Shown: positions 16,623 to 24,170 of the stretch, piece by piece
Position numbering within the stretch: the stretch's first letter is position 1
Layout of the letters: the number at the start of each line of letters is the position of its first letter
DNA from: Paenilisteria rustica
GTDB taxonomy: Bacteria; Bacillota; Bacilli; Lactobacillales; Listeriaceae
DNA length: 64,000 nt
Assembly: GCF_013820765.1 (NCBI RefSeq)
Contig: NZ_JABJVM010000002.1
Span: 1 to 64,000 of the forward strand
Reading direction: 5' to 3'
Translations under genes and position numbers: made by a program
The notes under the pieces: generated by a model
The model's database searches: none
What the model saw: the letters and a program-made list of their open reading frames with translations, nothing else
Told to the model about the DNA's origin: nothing

Positions 16623-17891
16623 ATGAAAAAAGTTTTGAAAACGTTTATGGTTTTAGGCGCAGTTTGTACATTATTGTTCACTGTTGCTTGTGGAAATGGG
16701 ACGAAAGATGAGGCGGCAGCTGGCGAGAAGACCGTGACATTAGGTGTTTGGAAAGGTACAGAAGCTGAAAAAACAACACGAAAGAAGCTTATTGCTGATT
16801 TTGAAAAGGAATCTGGAATTAAGGTAAAAGAGAAAGTTTATAATGATTATGAAACGCAACTTCAGACGGATTTAGTTGGTGGAACAGCGCCCGACGTATT
16901 TTATGTGGAGGCATATCTTGCGCCGAGTCTGATTGAAAAAAAGGTTTTAGCTCCACTGGACGATTATATTTCGAAAACGAAAGATTTTGATACAGAGGAT
17001 TTTTATAAACCTGTGTATAGTGCATTTACTGGTGACGATAAGGTGCAGTATGGTTTGCCGAAAGATTATTCTACACTTGGCATTTATTATAACGAGAAAA
17101 TGTTTGCGGATGCTGGGATTGATCCGAATACGATTCCGACAACAGTAGATAAAATGGAGCCATTCTTAGAGAATTTGAAAGCGAAGTTGCCGAAAGATGT
17201 TGTTCCTAGTGCATTCACGGCCGACCTTGCTCGTCAGATGTACATCGCGCAATCTTCTGGGGAAACTATTTTAGATAAAGATGGTTATTCTAATTTGGAT
17301 GATCCAAAAATTATTGCGGCATTGCAACCGCTTGTTGATTGGTATCAAAAAGGATTGATTAAACGTCCGGCTGATTTAGGCCAAGACTGGTCGGGAGATT
17401 CGTTTGGAGCTGGTAAAGCGGCAATGATGGTTGAGGGGAACTGGGCCATTGCGCATTTAGAGCAGAATTTCCCAGATGTTAAATTTGGAACGAAAGAAGT
17501 ACCGACGATTGATGGTAAAAAGGGAACGATGGTGTTCACTGTAAGTTATTCAATGAATGCCGCGGCAAAGGATAAAGATGCTGCTTGGGAGTTGATGGAA
17601 TATATGACCGGGAAGACTGGGATGAAAACATGGGCAGAGGGCGCTTCGGTGTTGCCATCACGCCAATCGGTAGCCAAAGAAATGAATATAGATTCGGATG
17701 CGATTTTGCAACCGTTTGTAGCTGGGGCGGAATACGCGACGGCATGGCAAGATGGTACGACACTTTCGATTGTTGCCGATCAATATAAAAACATGTTACC
17801 ATCCGCGCTTAAAGGTGAGATGACACTGAAAGAAGCGATGACTAAAGCGACGGAAAGTGCGAATAATGATATAAAGACGCAGTTGAAATAG
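16623..17891 (+). CDS. ABC transporter substrate-binding lipoprotein, maltose/maltodextrin type
   Basis: A family 1 extracellular solute-binding protein of 422 residues. The signal peptide ends at the lipobox TVAC with Cys23, so it is anchored in the outer leaflet of the membrane. Two lobes follow, with the usual FEKESGIKVK start and NWAIAHL/TYAMNAAAK-type hinge segments. The start at 16623 has GAGGAGA 8 bases upstream; the ATG at 16617 is too close to it. The partner permeases begin 412 bases downstream, beyond an unusual repeat-rich spacer. No ATP-binding subunit is encoded here, so a shared MsmX-type ATPase elsewhere is likely. Confidence 0.9.
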   Translation: MKKVLKTFMVLGAVCTLLFTVACGNGTKDEAAAGEKTVTLGVWKGTEAEKTTRKKLIADFEKESGIKVKEKVYNDYETQLQTDLVGGTAPDVFYVEAYLAPSLIEKKVLAPLDDYISKTKDFDTEDFYKPVYSAFTGDDKVQYGLPKDYSTLGIYYNEKMFADAGIDPNTIPTTVDKMEPFLENLKAKLPKDVVPSAFTADLARQMYIAQSSGETILDKDGYSNLDDPKIIAALQPLVDWYQKGLIKRPADLGQDWSGDSFGAGKAAMMVEGNWAIAHLEQNFPDVKFGTKEVPTIDGKKGTMVFTVSYSMNAAAKDKDAAWELMEYMTGKTGMKTWAEGASVLPSRQSVAKEMNIDSDAILQPFVAGAEYATAWQDGTTLSIVADQYKNMLPSALKGEMTLKEAMTKATESANNDIKTQLK

Positions 17892-17897
17892 AGAAAA

Positions 17898-18020
17898 GCT
17901 GAGACGGCCCGTTCAGCTCCGACAAAAACTGGAGCGGCCGCAGTAAAAAGCCGTTCTTGCTTTTTGTGGAGGGCGTGAAGTTTTCGAGGAGTTGGCCGTT
18001 GAAGCTAGATCCGGAGGCGG
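17898..18020 (+). other. structured element, copy 1, 5' part (malE-malF spacer)
   Basis: About 120 bases that can be aligned with 40814-40936. Stems visible: an outer stem GACGGCC (17903-17909) with GGCCGTT (17994-18000); GCTCC (17916-17920) with GGAGC (17931-17935); and AAAAAGC (17945-17951) with GCTTTTT (17959-17965) around CGTTCTT. In the second copy the outer and third stems have changed on both sides and still pair. The 3' part of the element lies at 18088-18284. It is transcribed in the sense direction after malE. The function is unknown. Confidence 0.75.
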
Positions 18021-18087
18021 GAAACATGATGCCGCGCATGGTAGGACGGGTTTGCCGATTTTGATATTGGTGAACTGGTGATTTGGC

Positions 18088-18146
18088 GTCATAATATCCA
18101 CTGATGGATTACCTGTTCACTGCGTTCACATGCATATTGAGGATCT
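18088..18146 (+). repeat. 59-nt direct repeat, first copy
   Basis: Identical over 59 bases to 18193-18251. It contains an ATCCA / TGGAT hairpin and ends in TGCATATTGAGGATCT. The last 31 bases are also found, diverged, after pyk at 40966-40996. Confidence 0.9.
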
Positions 18147-18192
18147 CCGATTTGTAAAGTATTTCTCGAGTTTTGCATTATTCATATTAGGT

Positions 18193-18251
18193 GTCATAAT
18201 ATCCACTGATGGATTACCTGTTCACTGCGTTCACATGCATATTGAGGATCT
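18193..18251 (+). repeat. 59-nt direct repeat, second copy
   Basis: Second identical copy, 105 bases downstream of the first. Its end forms the 5' arm of the hairpin at 18242-18284. The 46 bases between the repeats are not themselves repeated. Confidence 0.9.
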
Positions 18252-18284
18252 AATTCAGCAAGGGATGCTTCATAAGATCCTCAA
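18242..18284 (+). other. terminal hairpin of the malE-malF spacer element
   Basis: TTGAGGATCT (18242-18251) pairs perfectly with AGATCCTCAA (18275-18284). An inner AGCA / TGCT hairpin lies in the loop. The malF ribosome site follows within 12 bases. A stable hairpin here may lower permease output relative to the binding protein, as in other mal operons. The corresponding hairpin after pyk is at 40987-41029. Confidence 0.7.
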
Positions 18285-18303
18285 CAAAAAAGGAGCTTAA
18301 AAA

Positions 18304-19227
18304 ATGAACTCAAACAAGCCTACACGCAAGGCGAAGGAGGCCGCGCAAGGTATTTCTTTCATGTTACCAACAATCATCATCATGACTGTTTTTACTCTAA
18401 TACCAATTATCTATGCTTTATTCTTATCTCTGAACAAAGTCAGCCTAGTCGGTGAGTCTAGCTATCAGTTTGTCGGTCTAAAAAATTACACCAACGCGTT
18501 CCAAGACGAACGTGTCTGGATTGCGCTTAAAAACACGGTGCGTTATGTTATCATCGTCGTACCTTGCCAAACTATTTTGGCGTTGTTAATGGCGTCTTTA
18601 CTTAATTCGGGGATTAAATTTCAAAATACATTCCGAACGATTTTCTTCTTACCAACATTGACATCGAGCTCGGCGTTAACAATGATATTCATGTTTTTAT
18701 TCAGTTTAACTGGTCCTGTGAACAATATTTTAGTCGATTTTGGCATTCTTAGTGAACCGATTAATTTCATTAATGAAACACAATTTGCCCTAGGGACTAT
18801 TATGGTTATGAATATTTGGTCGACTGTGCCGTTTTTCATGACGATTTATTTAGCTGGGTTACAGGATATTCCGAAAACGATGTACGAGGCAGCGCAAGTG
18901 GATGGTGCTAACGCTTGGAAACGCTTGACGCGGATTACGGTTCCGCAGATTGCTCCGATTACGAACTATGTCCTTTTGATGGGGATTATCGGCTGTTTTC
19001 AGCTTTTTGACCAAGCCTACATCATTTCGGGTGGGAGTGGTGGTCCGAATAACGCCACATTAACGCTTTCCCTCATTATCTATCAGTATGCGTTTAAATC
19101 GTTCGATACGATGGGATATGCTTCGGCTATCGCGATTTTGCTGACCATTATCATTTTCGTCGTGTCGATGCTCGCGAGAAAGCTGAATAAAGAGGATGTC
19201 AACGAAGATGGAGGTGAAGCATCATGA
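18304..19227 (+). CDS. ABC sugar permease, MalF-like
   Basis: A 307-residue inner-membrane permease of the binding-protein-dependent type with six predicted hydrophobic segments. The cytoplasmic EAA loop EAAQVDGANAWKRLTRITVP, which docks on the ATPase, is intact. Ribosome site AAAGGAG lies 9 bases upstream. The stop overlaps the start of the next permease by 4 bases (ATGA). Together with the upstream lipoprotein and the GH65 phosphorylase it should import maltose or maltodextrins. Confidence 0.92.
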   Translation: MNSNKPTRKAKEAAQGISFMLPTIIIMTVFTLIPIIYALFLSLNKVSLVGESSYQFVGLKNYTNAFQDERVWIALKNTVRYVIIVVPCQTILALLMASLLNSGIKFQNTFRTIFFLPTLTSSSALTMIFMFLFSLTGPVNNILVDFGILSEPINFINETQFALGTIMVMNIWSTVPFFMTIYLAGLQDIPKTMYEAAQVDGANAWKRLTRITVPQIAPITNYVLLMGIIGCFQLFDQAYIISGGSGGPNNATLTLSLIIYQYAFKSFDTMGYASAIAILLTIIIFVVSMLARKLNKEDVNEDGGEAS

Positions 19228-20048
19228 AAATGAAGCGTTTTTGGAAAATAATCACGTATACACTCTTGATTGGTTACGGTTTAGTAACGCTGTATCCATT
19301 CTTGTGGGCTGTTATGGCCTCGTTCAAACCGTATAGCGAGATCATCGGCGGTGGGCTTTCTTTACTGCCAAAAGCTCCAACTCTTGAGAATTTCAGCTAC
19401 ATTTTCACACGTGATCCGCTCTTTCCAAGATGGATTCTGAACTCATTTATCATCGCTATTTCAGGGACGATCTTGAACATTATTTTTAATAGTATGGCAG
19501 GATACGCTTTAGCACGGCTCAGTTTCCCTGGGAGGAAGCAGATTTTCTTGCTGATTTTAGCGGTCATCATGGTGCCGGCGCAGATTCTCTTAATTCCCAA
19601 TTACTTAATCATGAAATCTATCGGCATTTTGGACACATACAACGCGTTGATTTTGCCAGGTGCGATTAATTTTGGGTATATATTCATGATGCGGCAGTTT
19701 TTCGTTAATTTCCCAAGGGAGGTGGAAGAGGCGGCGCAAATGGACGGGCTCAGCCGGACGCAGACATTTTTCCGCATTGTTTTCCCAATGGCTCAAGCGT
19801 CGATTGCCACGCAAGGCGTATTTGTGTTCCTCGGTTTGTGGAATGAATTTATGAAACCGTTACTCTACATCACATCACCAGAAAAATATACCTTGACACT
19901 TGGTTTACAGTCGTTTCAAACACAAAATGCGACTCAATGGAATTATATTATGGCGGCCTCAGTCGTCTCGATTATTCCGATTCTAATCCTATACATTGTT
20001 TTGAATAAGTACTTCATGAAGGGGGTACGCATCGGCGGGGATAAATAG
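19224..20048 (+). CDS. ABC sugar permease, MalG-like
   Basis: A 274-residue permease with six hydrophobic segments and the EAA loop EEAAQMDGLSRTQTFFRIVFP. It forms a heterodimer with the preceding permease. It ends the transport operon, with a terminator 14 bases after the stop. Neither a neopullulanase/amylase nor an ATPase follows, unlike the L. monocytogenes lmo2121-2126 cluster as I remember it. Confidence 0.92.
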   Translation: MKMKRFWKIITYTLLIGYGLVTLYPFLWAVMASFKPYSEIIGGGLSLLPKAPTLENFSYIFTRDPLFPRWILNSFIIAISGTILNIIFNSMAGYALARLSFPGRKQIFLLILAVIMVPAQILLIPNYLIMKSIGILDTYNALILPGAINFGYIFMMRQFFVNFPREVEEAAQMDGLSRTQTFFRIVFPMAQASIATQGVFVFLGLWNEFMKPLLYITSPEKYTLTLGLQSFQTQNATQWNYIMAASVVSIIPILILYIVLNKYFMKGVRIGGDK

Positions 20049-20061
20049 TAAAAGTTTGACG

Positions 20062-20083
20062 GAGTGCTTCGGCGCTCTTTTTT
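20062..20083 (+). terminator. terminator of the maltose transporter operon
   Basis: GAGTGC (20062-20067), a TTCG tetraloop, GCGCTC (20072-20077), then six T. Confidence 0.85.
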
Positions 20084-20091
20084 GTTGACTC

Positions 20092-20125
20092 TGTTATAGT
20101 AAATACACGCTTTAGTACTATAACA
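20092..20125. repeat. inverted repeat upstream of the ytxK-like gene
   Basis: TGTTATAGT (20092-20100) and ACTATAACA (20117-20125) are a perfect 9-bp inverted repeat separated by 16 bases. It lies about 160 bases before the ytxK-like start. It may be a regulator site; nothing identifies the regulator. Confidence 0.45.
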
Positions 20126-20281
20126 ACAAACAAAACACTAGGAAAATTAACGAAAATAAAGCGCTTGCTCATTTTGTTACAAATCTTGTTTTTTGATAGT
20201 GTAAAATGCTATCATCTTGACTGGAAATGCTGTATAATATTTAATTGGTGTTAGAAATGAAGGAATTCGAGGTGTTCACTT

Positions 20282-21274
20282 TTGACAAATGCAACAGTTG
20301 AGGAATTATTCCGCGTTCTCGATGATACAGCCATTATTATTCAGAATGAGCTCGAAATGAGTTATCTGGAGGCCGTTTATGAGACAGGAGAGAATTTATT
20401 TCAGAAAGAGGTACTTCAAAAGGATGAACTTTCTGCTGAGGCGACACTGAATCTGGAAGAGCGGTATGGTTCTGTTCAGTTGGAGGAGTTTGCAAAAGAA
20501 GATATCCGTAAGAGTTATCAACTTGCACTCTTAAAAGGTATGAAGCACGGCATTCAAGTCAATCATCAAATGACGCCGGACTCGATTGGGTTTATTATGG
20601 GTTATTTGGTAGACAAGGCTTTTGCTGGTAAGAAACAAATCCGTTTGCTTGATCCTGCGTGCGGGACAGGGAACTTAATTGCAACGATTGTTAATCAATT
20701 GGAAGGCAAATTGGAGCTCGATGCTACTGGCGTCGATGTTGATGATTTGCTCATTTCGCTTGCTTACGTCGGTGCTGATTTGGAGCGCCAACCAATCCAA
20801 CTTTTACATCAAGATGGTCTGGGCAACTTGCTTGTTGATCCAGTCGATGTTGTTGTAAGCGACTTGCCGGTTGGGTACTATCCAGATGATACGCGTGCTA
20901 AAGAGTTCGAGCTAAGCCGTGATGATGGTCATTCTTTTGCGCATTTCCTATTTATTGAACAAGGTATGCGGTACACGAAAGCAGGAGGATACTTATTTTT
21001 CCTAGTACCAAGCGCCATGTTTGGAACGGAAGATTTTGCGAAAGTGGACAGGTTCATCAAAAAACATGGCCACATTCAAGGCATTCTGCAATTGCCGGAG
21101 ACACTTTTTGCATCTGAGGGAGCTCGGAAAAGTATTTTGATATTGCAAAAAGGGGCAGATGATTTGCAGCCGCCAAAAGAAGTATTGCTCGCGAACCTGC
21201 CAAGTTTGACCGATCCAAGAGCGACGGCAAACGTATTGGCGAAAATTGAAGACTGGTTTAACGAAAACAAGTAG
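20282..21274 (+). CDS. class I SAM-dependent methyltransferase-like protein, YtxK family
   Basis: A 330-residue protein that looks like the catalytic part of N6-adenine DNA methylases: motif I LDPACGTGNL (near residue 125) and, in place of the catalytic NPPY, SDLPVGYYP. The changed NPPY motif is usual for this family (B. subtilis YtxK), so DNA methylation is not assured. The start is a TTG behind GAGGTG, consistent with homologues that begin MTNATVEE. It is followed 24 bases later by ackA, a pairing conserved in Bacillus and Listeria. It is not a restriction-modification gene by context. Confidence 0.87.
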   Translation: MTNATVEELFRVLDDTAIIIQNELEMSYLEAVYETGENLFQKEVLQKDELSAEATLNLEERYGSVQLEEFAKEDIRKSYQLALLKGMKHGIQVNHQMTPDSIGFIMGYLVDKAFAGKKQIRLLDPACGTGNLIATIVNQLEGKLELDATGVDVDDLLISLAYVGADLERQPIQLLHQDGLGNLLVDPVDVVVSDLPVGYYPDDTRAKEFELSRDDGHSFAHFLFIEQGMRYTKAGGYLFFLVPSAMFGTEDFAKVDRFIKKHGHIQGILQLPETLFASEGARKSILILQKGADDLQPPKEVLLANLPSLTDPRATANVLAKIEDWFNENK

Positions 21275-21298
21275 TTGAAGGGAATGGATGAAATAAAC

Positions 21299-22492
21299 AT
21301 GGAAAAAACAATTGCAATTAACGCTGGGAGCTCGTCACTAAAATTCCAACTATATGATATGCCATCAGAAACAGTTATTACGGCAGGGATCGTAGAACGT
21401 ATTGGTTTGAAAGATTCGATTTTTACAATTTCTGTTGGCGATGAAAAAATTAAAGAAGTAACGGACATTCCGGATCACGAAGTTGCGGTCCAAATGTTGC
21501 TCGACAAATTAATCTCGCATAACATCATTAAATCATATGATGAAATCACAGGCGTTGGACATCGTGTTGTTCATGGCGGCGAAAAATTCACAGAATCAGT
21601 GTACATTACGGATCAAGTTATCACGGACATTGAGGCACTATCTGAACTTGCGCCACTTCATAATCCAGCGAACGTTACTGGTATCCGCGCATTCCGCAAA
21701 GTTTTACCTGATATCGTGGCCGTAGCTGTTTTTGATACAGCTTTCCATCAAACAATGCCACAATCAAGCTACCTTTACAGCTTGCCATACAACTACTATG
21801 AAGATTATGGAATTCGTAAATATGGTTTCCATGGTACGAGTCATAAATACGTGACAGAACGTGCGTCTGACTTGCTTGGTCGTCCACAAGAAGAATTGCG
21901 TTTGATCACATGTCACTTAGGAAACGGTGCAAGTATCGCTGCAATCGAAGGCGGTAAATCAATGGATACATCGATGGGCTTCACGCCGCTTGCTGGTGTT
22001 TCTATGGGAACTCGTTCTGGTAATATCGATCCTGCGCTCGTGCCATTTATTATGGAAAAAACAGGGAAGTCAGCGGAGCAAGTACTTGACGTGTTGAACA
22101 AAGAATCAGGTATGCTAGGCGTATCCGGTATTTCAAGTGACCTTCGTGATTTAGAAAGCGAAGCCGCAAAAGGAAATGATCGCGCAGAACTAGCGCTTGA
22201 CGTTTTCGTTGATGGTATTCATAAATACATCGGTTCGTATGCCGCTCGTATGAACGGTGTCGATGCGATTATCTTCACAGCCGGAATTGGCGAAAACAGT
22301 TCGTATATCCGCGAGCGCGTTCTTCGTGGCCTTGAATTCATGGGCGTGTACTGGGATCCAGCTTTAAACCAAGTTCGTGGCGTAGAAGCATTCCTTAATT
22401 ACCCACATTCTCCAGTTAAAGTTATCATCATCCCGACAAATGAAGAATTGATGATTGCACGTGATGTAGAAGTTATTCGCGCACAAAGATAA
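21299..22492 (+). CDS. ackA: acetate kinase
   Basis: Interconverts acetyl phosphate plus ADP and acetate plus ATP, the last step of overflow acetate production. The 397-residue protein starts [20 protein letters not shown], the acetokinase signature. It has [17 protein letters not shown] and the nucleotide-site motifs TAGIGENS. I take the ATG at 21299 by homology; an in-frame TTG at 21275 abuts the preceding stop. Co-transcribed with the ytxK-like gene. Confidence 0.96.
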   Translation: MEKTIAINAGSSSLKFQLYDMPSETVITAGIVERIGLKDSIFTISVGDEKIKEVTDIPDHEVAVQMLLDKLISHNIIKSYDEITGVGHRVVHGGEKFTESVYITDQVITDIEALSELAPLHNPANVTGIRAFRKVLPDIVAVAVFDTAFHQTMPQSSYLYSLPYNYYEDYGIRKYGFHGTSHKYVTERASDLLGRPQEELRLITCHLGNGASIAAIEGGKSMDTSMGFTPLAGVSMGTRSGNIDPALVPFIMEKTGKSAEQVLDVLNKESGMLGVSGISSDLRDLESEAAKGNDRAELALDVFVDGIHKYIGSYAARMNGVDAIIFTAGIGENSSYIRERVLRGLEFMGVYWDPALNQVRGVEAFLNYPHSPVKVIIIPTNEELMIARDVEVIRAQR

Positions 22493-22501
22493 ATCGTTTA
22501 G

Positions 22502-22548
22502 CAGAAAGTAGCCATCTTGAGTGAGAGATAGTTGCTTTCTGTTTTTTT
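22502..22548 (+). terminator. terminator of ackA
   Basis: CAGAAAGTAGC (22502-22512) pairs with GTTGCTTTCTG (22531-22541), followed by seven T. Confidence 0.85.
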
Positions 22549-22648
22549 GATGAGATTTTGGAGAAATAGTTAGTTATAGTTAACTTTGTGGTTGGATTTT
22601 ATGATATTATACAAGAGTGAATACAAAAATTGTAAAGGCGGCAATGAT

Positions 22649-23314
22649 ATGGATAGTGCTCTTTTAGAAGATTTTAAAGTATGGTTGGGGAATGATCCGA
22701 AATTAAACGAGGGGATGCAGCATTTAGACGAATTTCGCAGTTTAATGACATGCTACCAATCGGTTATTAGAGAAGTACGCACGAAATTGGACATTTTAAA
22801 TGACGAGATGGCTCTGAAGGAAGATCGAAACCCGATTCAGTTTATCACATCTAGAATTAAGAAACCTGTCAGTATTGGTACAAAACTAGCCAAAAAAGAG
22901 AAAGCGATTTCGGTGTATAATATTCGAGAGACGCTAAACGATGTGGCGGGAATTCGCGTTATTTGTTCCTATACAGATGATATTTATTGGTTAGCAGAAA
23001 TGTTGACAAAGCAAGATGATGTTTATTTGATCGACACGAAAGATTATATTAAAAATCCGAAAGCTAATGGTTATCGTAGCTTGCATCTCATACTAGAAGT
23101 CCCGATTTTCTTATTGGATCGTAAGGAGAGTTACCGGATTGAGGTTCAAATTCGTACAATTGCGATGGATTATTGGGCGAGCCTGGAACATTCATTGCGA
23201 TACAAAAAAGAAGGTAGCAACGCAGAACTCGGCTTAGAACTCGAGAATTGTGCGCACGAGATAGCAGAAATAGAAGACCGGATGCTCGCGATTCGTGAAA
23301 AAATAGATAAATAA
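22649..23314 (+). CDS. small alarmone synthetase, RelP/RelQ type
   Basis: A 221-residue single-domain (p)ppGpp synthetase. The RelA/SpoT nucleotidyltransferase domain spans most of the protein: NDVAGIRVICSY, NGYRSLHLI and VEIQIRTIAMDYWASLEH contain the catalytic Asp and Glu region and the substrate-binding residues. No hydrolase, TGS or ACT domain is present. The wording NPKANGYRSLHLI...QIRTIAMDYWASLEH is closer to B. subtilis YwaC (RelP) than to YjbM (RelQ) as I remember them. The ATG at 22649 has AAAGGCGG 7 bases upstream; a longer in-frame opening at 22586 has none. It lies alone between ackA and usp. Confidence 0.87.
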   Translation: MDSALLEDFKVWLGNDPKLNEGMQHLDEFRSLMTCYQSVIREVRTKLDILNDEMALKEDRNPIQFITSRIKKPVSIGTKLAKKEKAISVYNIRETLNDVAGIRVICSYTDDIYWLAEMLTKQDDVYLIDTKDYIKNPKANGYRSLHLILEVPIFLLDRKESYRIEVQIRTIAMDYWASLEHSLRYKKEGSNAELGLELENCAHEIAEIEDRMLAIREKIDK

Positions 23315-23363
23315 AAGAAGCGATTTCCCATCATAGCTCGGGAAATCGCCTCTTTGTATTTTG

Positions 23364-23822
23364 TTAGTCCTTGTAAACTGGATCTTCATTTCTTACAACA
23401 AGAACGTCGCAAGGGGAGTGGCGGATAATATATTCCGAAACACTACCAATAAGTAAGCGTTCTACTGCGTTTAGACCAGTCGCACCACACATGATAAGGT
23501 CGGCTTTAAAGGCTTTGGCAGCTTCTTTTGTGATGGCTGTTTTTGGTGAACCGTATTCGATATAGGTTTCGACATTGGTAACACCTTGTTTTAATGCATC
23601 ATCTTTGTAACCATTCAATAATTCATCCGCATATTCTGTGGCTTTGTCAGCCATGGAAGTGTCGTAGTTAGCGACGGATGAGAAGGCACGTGTATCAATT
23701 ACGTGAACAAGTCCTAGTGACCCCTCATTTCTTTTGGCAACTTGAATTGCTTTCTGGAATGCGCTTTCTGCTTCTTTAGACCCGTCAACTGCTACTAAAA
23801 CTCTACTGTATTGTTGTAACAT
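23364..23822 (-). CDS. universal stress protein (UspA family)
   Basis: A 152-residue single-domain universal stress protein. The ATP-binding type motif appears as G-A-T-G-L (CGATGLNAVERLLIGSVSEYIIRHSPCDVLVVR), preceded by RVLVAVDGS at the N-terminus. The start at 23822 follows AGGAGGAG. Longer in-frame reading would run through a palindromic repeat and is rejected. It corresponds to Listeria lmo1580, which I recall as sigma-B dependent. The 5' leader would contain the 125-nt element copy B, because no promoter-like sequence lies between that element and the start. Confidence 0.9.
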   Translation of the reverse strand: MLQQYSRVLVAVDGSKEAESAFQKAIQVAKRNEGSLGLVHVIDTRAFSSVANYDTSMADKATEYADELLNGYKDDALKQGVTNVETYIEYGSPKTAITKEAAKAFKADLIMCGATGLNAVERLLIGSVSEYIIRHSPCDVLVVRNEDPVYKD

Positions 23823-23837
23823 ACAAACTCCTCCTAG

Positions 23838-23962
23838 CCCAGCGTGTCGACAATTATCTATCTTCGTCGTTAAAGTCTGTGCGCCGGTGCTCATGTACAC
23901 GAGTACATTCCGCTCCAGTGCTCGACTTTGCCTAGAATATAGGCGATTGTCGACGCGCTGGG
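23838..23962. repeat. 125-nt palindromic element, copy B
   Basis: Ends CCCAGCGTGTCGACAAT and ATTGTCGACGCGCTGGG pair over 17 bases (one U-G). Internal stems match copy A at 15217-15341 but with changed bases: AAAGTC / GACTTT instead of AAAAGC / GCTTTT, and TGTAC / GTACA instead of CGTAC / GTACG. It lies in the usp-ald interval, 16 bases upstream of the usp start codon. Confidence 0.85.
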
Positions 23963-24028
23963 GGTTGGCGGGACTTTCACGGGAGACAGTTTTTGTGACA
24001 CTTTGGAAAATCTTTTTATACTATTATT

Positions 24029-24052
24029 GTACCCTTTTTTTGCGAAAACAAC
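24029..24052 (-). promoter_or_regulatory. candidate sigma-B-like promoter of usp
   Basis: On the minus strand GTTG (24049-24052), 14 bases, then GGGTAC (24029-24034), close to the Listeria sigma-B pattern GTTT-N13-17-GGGWAT. The same stretch offers TACAAT as a sigma-A -10 box with a poor -35. If used, the usp leader is about 200 bases long and contains element copy B. Confidence 0.45.
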
Positions 24053-24170
24053 CATTAAAAGCATTGCAAAATTTCTTAACCCGTATTTTTTTACAATTCG
24101 GGTCATATGTGTTATTCTTGTTTTGTAAGCGCATACTTTATGGGCTAATTTACTTAAAGGGGAGATTCAT

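Noticed and set aside
18088..18251. CRISPR array from the two 59-nt repeats
   Set aside because: Only two repeats, too long for CRISPR repeats, a single 46-base spacer and no cas genes.
20155..20175. CcpA cre-like sequence AAAGCGCTTGCT upstream of ytxK-ackA
   Set aside because: About four mismatches from the cre consensus; too weak even though ackA is CcpA-controlled in B. subtilis.
20282..20284. Frameshift or mis-start at the TTG codon
   Set aside because: TTG starts recur in this window with good ribosome sites (lacI, accD, icd, fxsA, UPF0756), so this is normal for the organism.
20282..21274. DNA methyltransferase of a restriction-modification system
   Set aside because: The NPPY motif is altered, no specificity or nuclease gene is near, and the conserved pairing with ackA marks it as the YtxK family.
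23823..23900. N-terminal extension of the universal stress protein upstream of 23822
   Set aside because: The extension is the translated palindromic repeat; the ATG at 23822 has a strong AGGAGGAG site and matches family length.
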